DNA from: Flavobacterium macrobrachii
GTDB taxonomy: Bacteria; Bacteroidota; Bacteroidia; Flavobacteriales; Flavobacteriaceae
Length of the DNA: 64,000 nt
Assembly: GCF_014486675.1 (NCBI RefSeq)
Contig: NZ_JACTAC010000006.1
Location: 1-64,000, forward strand
Direction of reading: 5' to 3'
Below, piece by piece: positions 19,424-28,132 of this stretch. Position numbers and translations under genes: made by a program. Positions within the stretch are counted from its first letter, which is position 1; each line of letters starts with the position of its first letter. The notes under the pieces were generated by a model. It saw only the letters and a program-made list of their open reading frames with translations. It had not been told where the DNA came from and searched no databases.

Positions 19424-19506
19424 AGGAGCTAATCCCGCTATCCGTTGCAATCTTTTGTTTTTTTTAAAAGAAAAAAACAAAAGGATTTCCACTACTATCG
19501 GGGCTA
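19424..19506 (+). repeat. dispersed hairpin repeat, copy 2
   Basis: The element begins AGGAGCTAATCCCGCTATCC and ends TATCGGGGCTA. Its centre is a perfect 13-bp hairpin, CTTTTGTTTTTTT (19452-19464) with AAAAAAACAAAAG (19471-19483), and outer AGC/CCCG segments can pair with CGGGGCT. It resembles a roughly 100-bp hairpin repeat I associate with Flavobacterium genomes and aligns with the copy at 14131-14196. It separates hmgA from hppD. Confidence 0.75.
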
Positions 19507-19572
19507 AAAATTCAGTAAACAACAAACTTTTGGTTAAAAAAATATCCTTTTTAACCAAACAAAAAAAACACA

Positions 19573-20733
19573 ATGAGTAAAGAAATAAAATCAGTCGAAT
19601 ACGGCTTAGAGAAAATATTTGAAGGTGCGCAAGATTTCCTTCCGCTTTTAGGAACAGACTACGTAGAATTCTATGTTGGTAATGCTAAACAAGCCGCACA
19701 TTATTACAAAACAGCATTCGGATTTCAATCTTATGCCTACGCTGGATTAGAAACCGGATTGAAAGACCGAGCTTCTTATGTATTAAAACAAGACAAAATC
19801 CGTTTAGTTTTAACAACAGCATTAAAAGGCGACTCACCAATTGGCGAACACGTAAAAAGACATGGCGATGGCGTAAAAATTGTAGCACTTTGGGTAGAAG
19901 ATGCACGTTCAGCATTTGAAGAAACTACAAAACGCGGTGCAAAAGTTTATATGGAACCAACTGTAGAAACCGATGAACACGGCGAAGTGGTTCGCGCAGG
20001 AATTTATACTTATGGAGAAACCGTTCACATGTTTATAGAAAGAAAAAACTACAACGGAGCATTTTTACCAGGTTATAATGAATGGAAATCAGATTATAAT
20101 CCTTCACCAACAGGATTAAAATATGTTGACCACATGGTTGGAAACGTAGGTTGGAACGAAATGAATACTTGGGTAAAATTCTACGAAGACGTTATGGGTT
20201 TCGTGAATTTCCTTTCCTTTGACGACAAACAAATCACAACTGAATATTCAGCTTTGATGAGTAAAGTAATGAGCAACGGAAACGGAAGAATTAAATTTCC
20301 AATTAACGAACCAGCCGAAGGAAAGAAAAAATCACAAATCGAAGAATATTTAGATTTCTACGATGGTCCTGGCGTTCAACACATTGCTATTGCAACAGAT
20401 GATATTATCAAAACCGTTGCAGATTTAAAATCGCGAGGAATTGAATTTTTATCAACGCCACCACAAGCCTATTATGATGCCATTCCAGAACGATTGAAAG
20501 ATCACATGCACAAATTCAAAGAAGACATCAAAGAACTTCAAAAATTAGGAATCATGATTGATGCCGATGAAGAAGGTTATTTATTACAAATTTTTACTAA
20601 GCCTGTAGAAGACAGACCAACTTTATTCTATGAAATTATTCAAAGAATGGGCGCAAGAGGTTTTGGTGCAGGTAATTTCAAAGCATTGTTTGAGTCTATA
20701 GAAAGAGAACAAGCACTGAGAGGAACGTTATAA
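19573..20733 (+). CDS. hppD: 4-hydroxyphenylpyruvate dioxygenase
   Basis: Enzyme of 386 residues that converts 4-hydroxyphenylpyruvate to homogentisate with Fe(II) and O2. Two VOC domains are visible, about 28-160 and 182-360. The iron ligands are His187 (DHMVGNVGW), His270 (GPGVQHIAIAT) and Glu354 (TLFYEIIQRMG). The C-terminal gate helix GFGAGNFKALFESIEREQ is present. It follows hmgA with 156 bp between them occupied by a hairpin repeat; with hmgA it covers two successive steps of tyrosine breakdown. No regulator of the pathway is next to the pair. Confidence 0.95.
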   Translation: MSKEIKSVEYGLEKIFEGAQDFLPLLGTDYVEFYVGNAKQAAHYYKTAFGFQSYAYAGLETGLKDRASYVLKQDKIRLVLTTALKGDSPIGEHVKRHGDGVKIVALWVEDARSAFEETTKRGAKVYMEPTVETDEHGEVVRAGIYTYGETVHMFIERKNYNGAFLPGYNEWKSDYNPSPTGLKYVDHMVGNVGWNEMNTWVKFYEDVMGFVNFLSFDDKQITTEYSALMSKVMSNGNGRIKFPINEPAEGKKKSQIEEYLDFYDGPGVQHIAIATDDIIKTVADLKSRGIEFLSTPPQAYYDAIPERLKDHMHKFKEDIKELQKLGIMIDADEEGYLLQIFTKPVEDRPTLFYEIIQRMGARGFGAGNFKALFESIEREQALRGTL

Positions 20734-20844
20734 AAAATTTGATTTTTATTAACATATTCTCAAAATACAACGTTGTAGTAACCTTACTATTGATAAAAAT
20801 ATGTTAAAATTGACATTTGACTAAATATAATTCAAAAAACGTAC

Positions 20845-20852
20845 TATCTTTG
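20845..20852 (+). promoter_or_regulatory. -7 promoter box for candidate small RNA
   Basis: TATCTTTG, an exact TAnnTTTG match, with the terminator of the same unit ending about 119 bp downstream and no ORF between. Confidence 0.55.
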
Positions 20853-20856
20853 TACT

Positions 20857-20971
20857 ATCAAAAATCGAAGGAGTGGTTTCCTTCAAACTTTTTGGATAAA
20901 TTTTCATAATTTATAGTTTTTTGGTTGGTTAATAGCATAAAAGCTCAGTCGTTTCTCGGCTGGGCTTTTTT
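20857..20971 (+). ncRNA. candidate small RNA between hppD and the CHAT gene
   Basis: About 115 nt bounded by an exact TAnnTTTG box and a strong terminator. Three hairpins can be drawn: GAAGGA/TCCTTC (20867-20872 with 20879-20884), ATAAAT/ATTTAT (20896-20901 with 20909-20914) and the terminator stem. No start codon followed by a plausible ORF is seen. It does not resemble 6S, SRP, tmRNA or RNase P RNA. It could also be the 5' leader of a transcript attenuated before the CHAT gene, but 182 bp separate the terminator from that ATG. The interval 20972-21153 shows no clear promoter or repeat. Confidence 0.55.
20939..20971 (+). terminator. Rho-independent terminator of candidate small RNA
   Basis: A 13-bp stem, AAAAGCTCAGTCG with CGGCTGGGCTTTT (two G-T pairs), a 5-nt loop TTTCT and a T-run. 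Confidence 0.88.
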
Positions 20972-21153
20972 GTTTTTGGTTTATCCTCTTAAAATGCAAT
21001 CTATTATCTTTTCATTTTTTTTATTTCTCGTTAAAAATTAGTTACTTTGGTATGATGTGAAACTATCTTAAACCTCAATACCGTTTTGTTTAAAAACTAT
21101 TCGCATCATGTTTACTTTATTTGATTTTTTACATTAATAAGTTAAAATAGATT

Positions 21154-24100
21154 ATGAAAAAGATTGTATTTGTTTTATTCAGTGTTTTACTAAGTTTATC
21201 ATTATTTTCCCAAAAGAATGAAAAAGAAATGCTTATCAAGAAGGCAGATTCTTTAGATAAAATCAAAAATTACAAATCTTCTTTACCGCTTTGGGAAAGT
21301 CTTAAAAATAAGTACAAAAATGATGACTTTCTATACTATTCTGCCAGATATTTATACGCAAAAGGAGGAATTGAAATTGAAAAAAATAATATTGTTGGGG
21401 CTGTTTCCTTTTTTGAACAAGCAATTCCATTTGTTTCAAAAATAAAAGTATCAAATAATAATAAAAAGTTTATAAGCGAATTCTACAGTGACTTGTACCT
21501 TTCAAGCGGATTTTCTGGAAATTGGATTAAAGCACTAAAATATGCTGATATAGGATATAACTTCACTTTTAAAAACCTTCCTAAAGACAAAGAGATAATT
21601 AATTTTATTCAAGACAAAGGATATATACTAAAACAGCTTCGTAAATATGAAGAATCAATTATTGCTTATGAAAAATCATTAAAACTAGCCTATAAATTTT
21701 ATGCGAATGATTATTTTCGATTAGGAATAATTCACAACGGCTTAGCTACAGCGTATTCAGACTTACACTTCCACAATCAATCATTATATCATTACACTAA
21801 AGGTCTTGAATTTCACAAAAAAGCGAATGATATTGACAAAAGCTATATTGTATCCTCTTCCAACAATACTATTTGGGAAAATTTGAGTTATGGTGATGAA
21901 AAACAAGCAAAACAAGTTTTAGATAATTTGAATTTAAATTTTAATAAATGGTATAATGAAGAGGGTTTTGCTTCAAAAACAAAAAGTGGTGATAAAATCG
22001 AAAAACAACACTACAAGATGCTAAAATATCTTTCAAACCTAAGATATAATAACAAAAAGAATAAAAATGAATTAGCCAAAAAATACTTGGATTCAGTAAC
22101 TTTAATTTTTGAAAAGTTACCTAATAGTTATAAACCAAAATTATATGAATCATTGATATTAGCAAGGTTTGACTATGAAGATGTTTTCAATAAAAAGAAT
22201 GTAACAGACGATAATCAAATCAATCAACATATTTCTTTTAACAAAAAAACACTTGAAATGGCTAGAGCTTATAATTCAAAACATGATGAATTAGTGGCTT
22301 GTTTAAAATTAGCTAAGACATACAACAAATACAAAAAATTTGATGAAGCCTTAAATGTAATAGAAGAAGGAAAAAAAATCTCTGAAAATTTTTTTAATGC
22401 TTCTCGTTTTACTATCGAAATACTTGAAGCAACGATTTTAAATTCGTTGAACAAAACAAGTCAATCTAAAACAAAACTTTTGAATGCATATCAAAATTTA
22501 TTGAAGGATGAAACCAAAATTTCTACATTAAAAAATATAGAATATAAAAATTTCAAAAAATTTAATAGCGATACATTTATTAGAAATATAATAAACTCGG
22601 CAACACTTTATTATTTGATTTATGAAAAAGAAAAGAAGAAAGAAGATTTGGTGATTGCCCATAATCTTTACTCGATTGTTTCTGACATGTTTAATGAATT
22701 TTATCTAAAAGGAAAATACAATTATAGTCTAAATAATTTTAATAAAGAAATTACCGCTGGTCTTCTAAAGACTCAATTGTTAATCGATCCAAACGATGAT
22801 GTAAAAATTAAAGCCATTTTAAACAGAATAGAAAACAATTCCTCACAACATTTATGGAATGTTTTTGAAATAAAAAATAGTCAAAACCTTAAAATACCTG
22901 CAGCTTTGATAAGAAATTTAAATGAATTGGTCTTTGAGAAAAATGCTATTGAAGCACAAATAGAGTCTACCAAAGAAGTAAATGATTTGAACCTTAAATT
23001 GGCTGAATTAAATAAAAAAATTAATGAAATAAAATCGCAAATCAATCAAAAAGACAAATCCTATGAAACCTTTAAATCAGGCAATTTTTCAATTGAAGAC
23101 ATTCAGAAAAAAACATCTAATAATCAATTGATGATTAAATATATAGTAACAGATAAAACCGTTTATGCCTTTGCAATCAAAAATTCATCTGTAGAATTGC
23201 TAGAAATTGGTGAAACTGAACCTATAAAAAAATTAGTAAATCAATATCAAAAACATATTAATTCCATTAATCAAAATTATACCAAAACAAGTAAACTACT
23301 ATATGAAAAAATTGTTCATCCAATAGTAAAAAACCAGTCGATAGATGACATTATTTTTATTCCCGAAGACTTTTTAATAGCGGTTTCTTTTGAAAGTCTT
23401 ATTGATAAAAATGGTAAAATGCTAGTCCAAAAATATCATACTAGTTATTCCTATTCCATTAAATTATGGGATATTTTACAAAAAAATAATAGCACAGTTA
23501 ATAATAATCGATTTGTTTCATTTGCTCCAAACTATTCAAAAATACCAACAGAAAATCAAAATAGAGGATTGAGAAGAGCTGATTTGTACGACTTAAAAGA
23601 GGCAAAAACAGAAGCTCAAAAAATCAGTGAATTATTTAGTGGTAAACTTTACTTGAACGAAAGTGCTAATCGTAAAAACTTTATTGAAGCTACAACTTCA
23701 TTTTCGCTCCATCATTTAGCGATGCATTCGCTACTTGAAAATGATTATTCAAAATCTTCTTTAGTTTTTTCAGGAGGACAAAAAGTTTATTTTGACGAAC
23801 TTTATCAATTAAACTTTCCGTCAGATCTAGTTGTTCTTAGTGCTTGTAATACTGGTATAGGAACAATGGAAAGTGGTGAAGGAATGATGAGTTTATCTCG
23901 TGCATTAACCTATTCTGGAGTAAAATCATCAGTATATAGTCTTTGGCAAGTTCCAGATAAAGAAACTTCGGAAATAATGATTTCATTCTATGAAAATCTG
24001 AAAAATGGACAACCAAAAGACGAAGCTTTAGCAAACGCTAAAAAACAATTTTTGGCAAACAATCCAATGAAACAACATCCGTTTTATTGGGCTGGATTTG

Positions 24101-24219
24101 TAGTAAATGGCGATGTTTCACCAATAGTAAATCCAATAAGTAATTGGGTTTGGATTGCACTTGCTGGAGGAATACTAATCCTAATTTTTGGATTTGTTTT
24201 CAGAAAAAAATTATTCTAA
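21154..24219 (+). CDS. exported TPR-CHAT (caspase-like) protease, membrane anchored
   Basis: Protein of 1021 residues. A signal peptide (MKKIVFVLFSVLLSLSLFSQ) is followed by a long helical region with TPR-like units (for example ALKYADIGYNFTFKNLP, IIAYEKSLKLAYKFY, FDEALNVIEEGKKI), a coiled coil near 585-640, and a CHAT domain from about 650 to 985. The presumed catalytic pair is His858 (HHLAMHS) and Cys898 (VVLSACNTG). A transmembrane helix (about 998-1015) and the short basic tail RKKLF end the protein, so the protease should face the periplasm. CHAT domains are caspase/separase-like peptidases. The stop overlaps by 9 bp the convergent operon for a sigma factor and membrane TPR protein. Substrate unknown. 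Confidence 0.88.
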   Translation: MKKIVFVLFSVLLSLSLFSQKNEKEMLIKKADSLDKIKNYKSSLPLWESLKNKYKNDDFLYYSARYLYAKGGIEIEKNNIVGAVSFFEQAIPFVSKIKVSNNNKKFISEFYSDLYLSSGFSGNWIKALKYADIGYNFTFKNLPKDKEIINFIQDKGYILKQLRKYEESIIAYEKSLKLAYKFYANDYFRLGIIHNGLATAYSDLHFHNQSLYHYTKGLEFHKKANDIDKSYIVSSSNNTIWENLSYGDEKQAKQVLDNLNLNFNKWYNEEGFASKTKSGDKIEKQHYKMLKYLSNLRYNNKKNKNELAKKYLDSVTLIFEKLPNSYKPKLYESLILARFDYEDVFNKKNVTDDNQINQHISFNKKTLEMARAYNSKHDELVACLKLAKTYNKYKKFDEALNVIEEGKKISENFFNASRFTIEILEATILNSLNKTSQSKTKLLNAYQNLLKDETKISTLKNIEYKNFKKFNSDTFIRNIINSATLYYLIYEKEKKKEDLVIAHNLYSIVSDMFNEFYLKGKYNYSLNNFNKEITAGLLKTQLLIDPNDDVKIKAILNRIENNSSQHLWNVFEIKNSQNLKIPAALIRNLNELVFEKNAIEAQIESTKEVNDLNLKLAELNKKINEIKSQINQKDKSYETFKSGNFSIEDIQKKTSNNQLMIKYIVTDKTVYAFAIKNSSVELLEIGETEPIKKLVNQYQKHINSINQNYTKTSKLLYEKIVHPIVKNQSIDDIIFIPEDFLIAVSFESLIDKNGKMLVQKYHTSYSYSIKLWDILQKNNSTVNNNRFVSFAPNYSKIPTENQNRGLRRADLYDLKEAKTEAQKISELFSGKLYLNESANRKNFIEATTSFSLHHLAMHSLLENDYSKSSLVFSGGQKVYFDELYQLNFPSDLVVLSACNTGIGTMESGEGMMSLSRALTYSGVKSSVYSLWQVPDKETSEIMISFYENLKNGQPKDEALANAKKQFLANNPMKQHPFYWAGFVVNGDVSPIVNPISNWVWIALAGGILILIFGFVFRKKLF

Positions 24220-24918
24220 TTCGGTTACCAATTCTTTTGCCATTTTTTGCATCGGATTTGTAGAATTAGCTAATTCCTGCAATAAAACTAAAGCCTTTTC
24301 TTCTTGTTTCAATTTAACCAAAGTCAACGCTTTATACCATTTGACGTAAGGCGTAAATCCGTTGTTTTTTTGCAAATCAAATTGTTCGAAGGAAGTCAAT
24401 GCTTCCTCATAACGTTTTAATTCCATCAGCGACAACGATTTGTAAAACAAAGAATAATCTTCTTTCTCAGTGTCGTATAGTTTAGAAAAAAGCGTCAATG
24501 CTTTCGCATAATCGCCACTATCATAAGAATAAAACGCTTCCGATTTTATGTCAGTTGAATTTTCACCTCTAACCGTTGGAGCTACAACATTAGGATAAGA
24601 TTGATAATATTCTTCATAAACCGCATTGGTGTCAACATGATTAGAAAATGTCCAAAAACCAATTCCCAACATAATTGCAAACGATGCAGCAACATACCAA
24701 ACTGTATAATTGCGCTTCGTCTTTTTTGTTTCAAACGATTGAAGCTTCTTCTTCAATGCTTGGCGTTCGTTCAACCTAATGGCTTTTTGCACTTCTTCTT
24801 CATAAACCACTTCTTCACGAAAAGTCTGGTTGGTTTGCATCAATTGGTCAAACATTGATTGTTCATCGTTGTTCAAGCTATTGGCAAAATATTTTTCTAT
24901 TAATTCTTCGTGATCCAT
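24211..24918 (-). CDS. membrane TPR protein, probable anti-sigma factor
   Basis: Protein of 235 residues with three parts. An N-terminal cytoplasmic stretch (1-70) has the EELIEKYFANSLNNDEQSMF pattern seen at the start of Bacteroidota anti-sigma factors. A single transmembrane helix (about 73-92, WYVAASFAIMLGIGFW) follows the basic KKTKRN, giving N-inside topology. The periplasmic C-terminal part (about 120-235) has TPR-like units YDSGDYAKALTLFSKLYD, LMELKRYEEALTSFEQF and VKLKQEEKALVLLQEL. It starts 3 bp after the sigma factor gene and is surely co-transcribed. The anti-sigma role is inferred from topology and gene order. It converges on the TPR-CHAT gene, overlapping it by 9 bp. Confidence 0.78.
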   Translation of the reverse strand: MDHEELIEKYFANSLNNDEQSMFDQLMQTNQTFREEVVYEEEVQKAIRLNERQALKKKLQSFETKKTKRNYTVWYVAASFAIMLGIGFWTFSNHVDTNAVYEEYYQSYPNVVAPTVRGENSTDIKSEAFYSYDSGDYAKALTLFSKLYDTEKEDYSLFYKSLSLMELKRYEEALTSFEQFDLQKNNGFTPYVKWYKALTLVKLKQEEKALVLLQELANSTNPMQKMAKELVTELE

Positions 24919-24921
24919 ATT

Positions 24922-25458
24922 CTATTTGTTTATCAAATCTTTCAGCTGTTTTAAGCATCTCGATTTCTGACTTTTTAACACATCTTTGTTGGTATATCCC
25001 AATAATTCCTGAATTTCATCCAACTTTTTTTCTTCATAATAAAAAAGCGTCAACACCTTTTTGCATTGTTCACCAAGCTGGGAAAAATAGTTTCTAACTA
25101 AGGTTAACTTTGAATTTTGTTCCTCTTCGTCATACAATTCATATTCCATTTCAACGTGTTCAAAATCGGTTACAGTAACTTGTTTCCCTATTTTTTTCAT
25201 CCGATGATAGATCATAAACTTACCAATACTGAACAAATAAGTCGAAATAGAACTTTGTAAATCATCCAACTTTCCTTTTCGGGCATTTTCACATAAAGCG
25301 ATGATGGCATCTTGATAAATATCCAAAACCTCATCATCACCTAACGAATATCGTTTGGCAAACAATAAAAATCCATTGCGATGTTCTTCATAAACGGTGC
25401 GAATGGCTTTCTCATTTCCGGCTTTTAAAAGCTCTGTCAACTTTGGGGCGTTTTCCAT
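24922..25458 (-). CDS. ECF-type sigma-70 family factor
   Basis: RNA polymerase sigma factor of 178 residues. Region 2 (about 20-95) includes FAKRYSLGDDEVLDIYQDAI and the helical TYLFSIGKFMIYHRMKK. Region 4 (about 120-175) has the helix-turn-helix around LDEIQELLGYTNKDVLKSQK. There is no region 3, as in ECF factors. The open frame extends to 25542, but the ATG at 25458 lies 26 bp after an exact promoter box and begins the conserved fold. It forms an operon with the membrane TPR protein. The target promoters are unknown; its own promoter resembles the housekeeping class. Confidence 0.88.
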   Translation of the reverse strand: MENAPKLTELLKAGNEKAIRTVYEEHRNGFLLFAKRYSLGDDEVLDIYQDAIIALCENARKGKLDDLQSSISTYLFSIGKFMIYHRMKKIGKQVTVTDFEHVEMEYELYDEEEQNSKLTLVRNYFSQLGEQCKKVLTLFYYEEKKLDEIQELLGYTNKDVLKSQKSRCLKQLKDLINK

Positions 25459-25484
25459 TAGTGGATGAATTTCTAGAAAGTAAA

Positions 25485-25492
25485 CAAAGCTA
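25485..25492 (-). promoter_or_regulatory. promoter box for the sigma factor operon
   Basis: On the minus strand this is TAGCTTTG, an exact TAnnTTTG match, with TTTG 16 bp further upstream (25509-25512). It supports the sigma factor start at 25458. Confidence 0.6.
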
Positions 25493-25588
25493 ATCAAAAA
25501 TATTTTTTCAAACCGATGTTTACCTTTTGATTTCCATTTCACTAATGCTAAAACGAAATAACCATTTGTTTAACCAAAATTGAAAAAA

Positions 25589-26875
25589 ATGAAAAAACTA
25601 TTAACTGTATTATTATTTTTATTTAGCATCCAATGCATCACTGCCCAAGAAACCGTTGGCGGAAAAGTTTTAAAAAATGCTAAAGACAAAACCTATCAGC
25701 GTGGCGAACAAAAAGGCGATGAAGGCGTTGAAACGGTTCTGAACAAAGCCGAAGAAAAAATAAAAAACATCTTCAAAAAGAAAGACAAAAAGAAAAAATC
25801 CGATGCACCTCAACCCAACGAAGAAAGTCAAGAGCAATCTCAAGAAAACAATGACGAAAACACAAGTAAACCAACAAAATCAAATTCAAAATTCGATTTC
25901 GTTGCTGGTGAAAAAGAATTGTATTTCGACAATTTTGAACGATTGGCTGTTGGCGATTTCCCAGCAGAATTCAACACCAATGCGAGTGGCGAAATAGTGA
26001 ATGTCGATGGACAATCTGGAAAATGGCTATCTATGACCAAAAATGGTGCTTTCATTCCCGATAATATGAAAAAACTTCCCGAAAATTTCACCTTAGAATT
26101 TGAAGTAGGAATAAATACCGATCCAACAAATAACTATCCTGGTTTTGGACTAAATTTCACAACAAACTCAGATAATTTAATGCTGGAACGCTTCTTTTCT
26201 CCTGGTGTTTCTATTGTTTATCTTCATCCTGGAGCATCAACTTGTAATGTTCAAATTATTCCAACAAACGGAAGCGAAATCAACAACGAAATACCAATGC
26301 CGCAATGGAATGTAAAGAAAAACAAATTTGTTAAAGTTTCGGTTTGGAGACAACAAGGCAGATTACGATTGTATGTTAACGAAAATAAGTTAGTAGATAT
26401 TCCTCGATTTTTTACTGAAAAAACAACCTATGATTTTGCTTTTTTTAGAAGTTTTTTTGAAGAATGTGAAGTGTATTTAACCAATATTCGCTTTGCAGTT
26501 GCTGGTGCAGATACTCGAAATAAACTTATCACCGAAGGAAGATTTGTAACCAACGGAATTCTATTTGATGTGAACAGTGACAATATCAAGCCCGAAAGCG
26601 GAACTGTGCTAAAAGAAATGGCAACAACATTACAAGAAAATCCAACGGTTAGAGTAAAAATAATTGGTCATACTGATAATGATGGTGCCGATGCTGCCAA
26701 TTTAGCCTTGTCTCAAAAAAGAGCTGCAGCAGTAAAAACAGCTTTATCTAGCTTCTATGGTATTGAAGGTTCAAGAATAGAAACCGACGGAAAAGGCGAA
26801 AGCCAACCGCTCAACAAAAACGCAACTCCAGCCGAAAAAGCTCAAAACAGACGTGTAGAATTTATAAAATTATAA
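25589..26875 (+). CDS. OmpA-family exported protein
   Basis: Protein of 428 residues. A signal peptide (MKKLLTVLLFLFSIQCITAQ) is followed by a Lys/Glu-rich segment (about 40-105), a beta-rich middle domain (about 105-310) that resembles a lectin-like fold, and a C-terminal OmpA peptidoglycan-binding domain (about 315-428) with GHTDNDGADAANLALSQKRA and NRRVEFIKL. It likely tethers the middle domain to the cell wall. A TTG start at 25580 is possible, but the ATG at 25589 gives a standard signal peptide. It opens a run of seven tightly spaced genes for exported proteins. Confidence 0.88.
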   Translation: MKKLLTVLLFLFSIQCITAQETVGGKVLKNAKDKTYQRGEQKGDEGVETVLNKAEEKIKNIFKKKDKKKKSDAPQPNEESQEQSQENNDENTSKPTKSNSKFDFVAGEKELYFDNFERLAVGDFPAEFNTNASGEIVNVDGQSGKWLSMTKNGAFIPDNMKKLPENFTLEFEVGINTDPTNNYPGFGLNFTTNSDNLMLERFFSPGVSIVYLHPGASTCNVQIIPTNGSEINNEIPMPQWNVKKNKFVKVSVWRQQGRLRLYVNENKLVDIPRFFTEKTTYDFAFFRSFFEECEVYLTNIRFAVAGADTRNKLITEGRFVTNGILFDVNSDNIKPESGTVLKEMATTLQENPTVRVKIIGHTDNDGADAANLALSQKRAAAVKTALSSFYGIEGSRIETDGKGESQPLNKNATPAEKAQNRRVEFIKL

Positions 26876-26893
26876 CAAATCAAAATCTTAAAA

Positions 26894-28132
26894 ATGAAAA
26901 AAAAGTATATCTCATTCGTTCTTATTTTTTTAACGCAACTCTGCGTATTTGCACAAGAATGGACAGGAACATTTAACACAAAATATGGTGATTTAAAACT
27001 AGTTACCGAAAATGGAATTATTTATGGCGATTATGCTAATGGTGGAACAATCCTGGCTGTCGAAAAAAAATTCAATGGTGGTTCACGTCTTTGTGGATTG
27101 TTTCATAATGGCGCGGATAGAGGTAAGTTTTATTTTGAAAAGACAACTAGTAGCAAAAACATTAGAGGTCATTTTAATTACGATAATAACATCACTTTAA
27201 ATGACATTACTAATGATGCTATTTTTCAAATGAAGTTTGATTTTGATGCCAAATGGCTTTGGGATGGAACAAAAGCGAATAATACTTCGCCAACAGATAC
27301 TAAAACCGCCGTTTTTAATGGTTTATGGAATACTACTGATGGCAATTTAATACTACAGCAAGTAGGAAATAAAGTAACCGGAACCTATAAAAATGTTGGC
27401 ACAGTTGATGGCATTTACAATCCACAAACTAGAAAGTTAAAAGGAACTTTCTATAACAATAATACCAAAAAAACAGGTCATTTTGAATTTGATTTTGAAG
27501 GAAATAGTTTTAAAGGAAAATGGGGTTGGACTGCTGCAATGACTGATGGAAATTGGAATGGGACAAAAAACATAAAGAATAATAAGGTTGTAGTTACTAC
27601 AACTATAGCTAGTCCTTCAAATTCACAAAGCACAAATAATACTTCTTCAAGTAAATACAGTATAAGACTTTTGGCAATGTCAACTGCAAGCAAAATAGCT
27701 TATGTTCCTGGAAACGAAATGTATGGGTTTGCTGGATTACGTGTTTTTAGAGTTACAAATTCTGGAAGAGAAGAAATCAGAAGTTTTGGAAATAAAAATT
27801 CAAATTATTTTGATCGAACTGAAAATAATTCATTCCCAAATTCGAAATCCAATTATGATTTTCCAAACACACCTGAATTTATAAGAGAATTTACAATTAA
27901 TGATGCTGATTTAAACAATCCAAATGTTGATATTGAAGTTGAAATATGGCATCATTTAAAATTAAAAACATTTGGGAAAAATGATGATTATAAATACGTA
28001 AAACAAGTGCTTACAATGGAGAGAATGATCGAACTTAAAGATGTTAGCATAGGTAAGAGTTGTAATAATGGCGTTGCAAAAGATTATCAAAATTCTGATA
28101 TAAAATTAAATGTAAAGAAGGTTAACGAATGA
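26894..28132 (+). CDS. exported protein with duplicated beta-repeat, function unknown
   Basis: Protein of 412 residues with a signal peptide (MKKKYISFVLIFLTQLCVFAQ). Two similar segments, about 22-95 and 140-215, share the pattern G-DLKL or GNLIL, then GxY, GT, L-G-F, and G-F-F, ending in G-W or G-F (for example TDGNLILQQVGNKVTGTYKN and GHFEFDFEGNSFKGKWGW), implying an internal duplication. A Ser/Asn/Thr-rich linker (about 235-255) leads to a C-terminal domain of about 150 residues with no recognised motif. The stop overlaps the next start by 4 bp (ATGA), showing translational coupling. I do not recognise the function. Confidence 0.8.
   Translation: MKKKYISFVLIFLTQLCVFAQEWTGTFNTKYGDLKLVTENGIIYGDYANGGTILAVEKKFNGGSRLCGLFHNGADRGKFYFEKTTSSKNIRGHFNYDNNITLNDITNDAIFQMKFDFDAKWLWDGTKANNTSPTDTKTAVFNGLWNTTDGNLILQQVGNKVTGTYKNVGTVDGIYNPQTRKLKGTFYNNNTKKTGHFEFDFEGNSFKGKWGWTAAMTDGNWNGTKNIKNNKVVVTTTIASPSNSQSTNNTSSSKYSIRLLAMSTASKIAYVPGNEMYGFAGLRVFRVTNSGREEIRSFGNKNSNYFDRTENNSFPNSKSNYDFPNTPEFIREFTINDADLNNPNVDIEVEIWHHLKLKTFGKNDDYKYVKQVLTMERMIELKDVSIGKSCNNGVAKDYQNSDIKLNVKKVNE

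Noticed and set aside
20857-20971. Candidate RNA as 4.5S SRP RNA, tmRNA or 6S RNA
   Set aside because: None of the diagnostic sequences (SRP GGAAGCA-type loop, tRNA-like ends, long 6S bubble) are seen.
21154-24219. TPR-CHAT protein as part of a CRISPR type III-E system
   Set aside because: No CRISPR repeats or Cas genes are in the window, and this protein is exported and membrane anchored, unlike the cytoplasmic Craspase protease.
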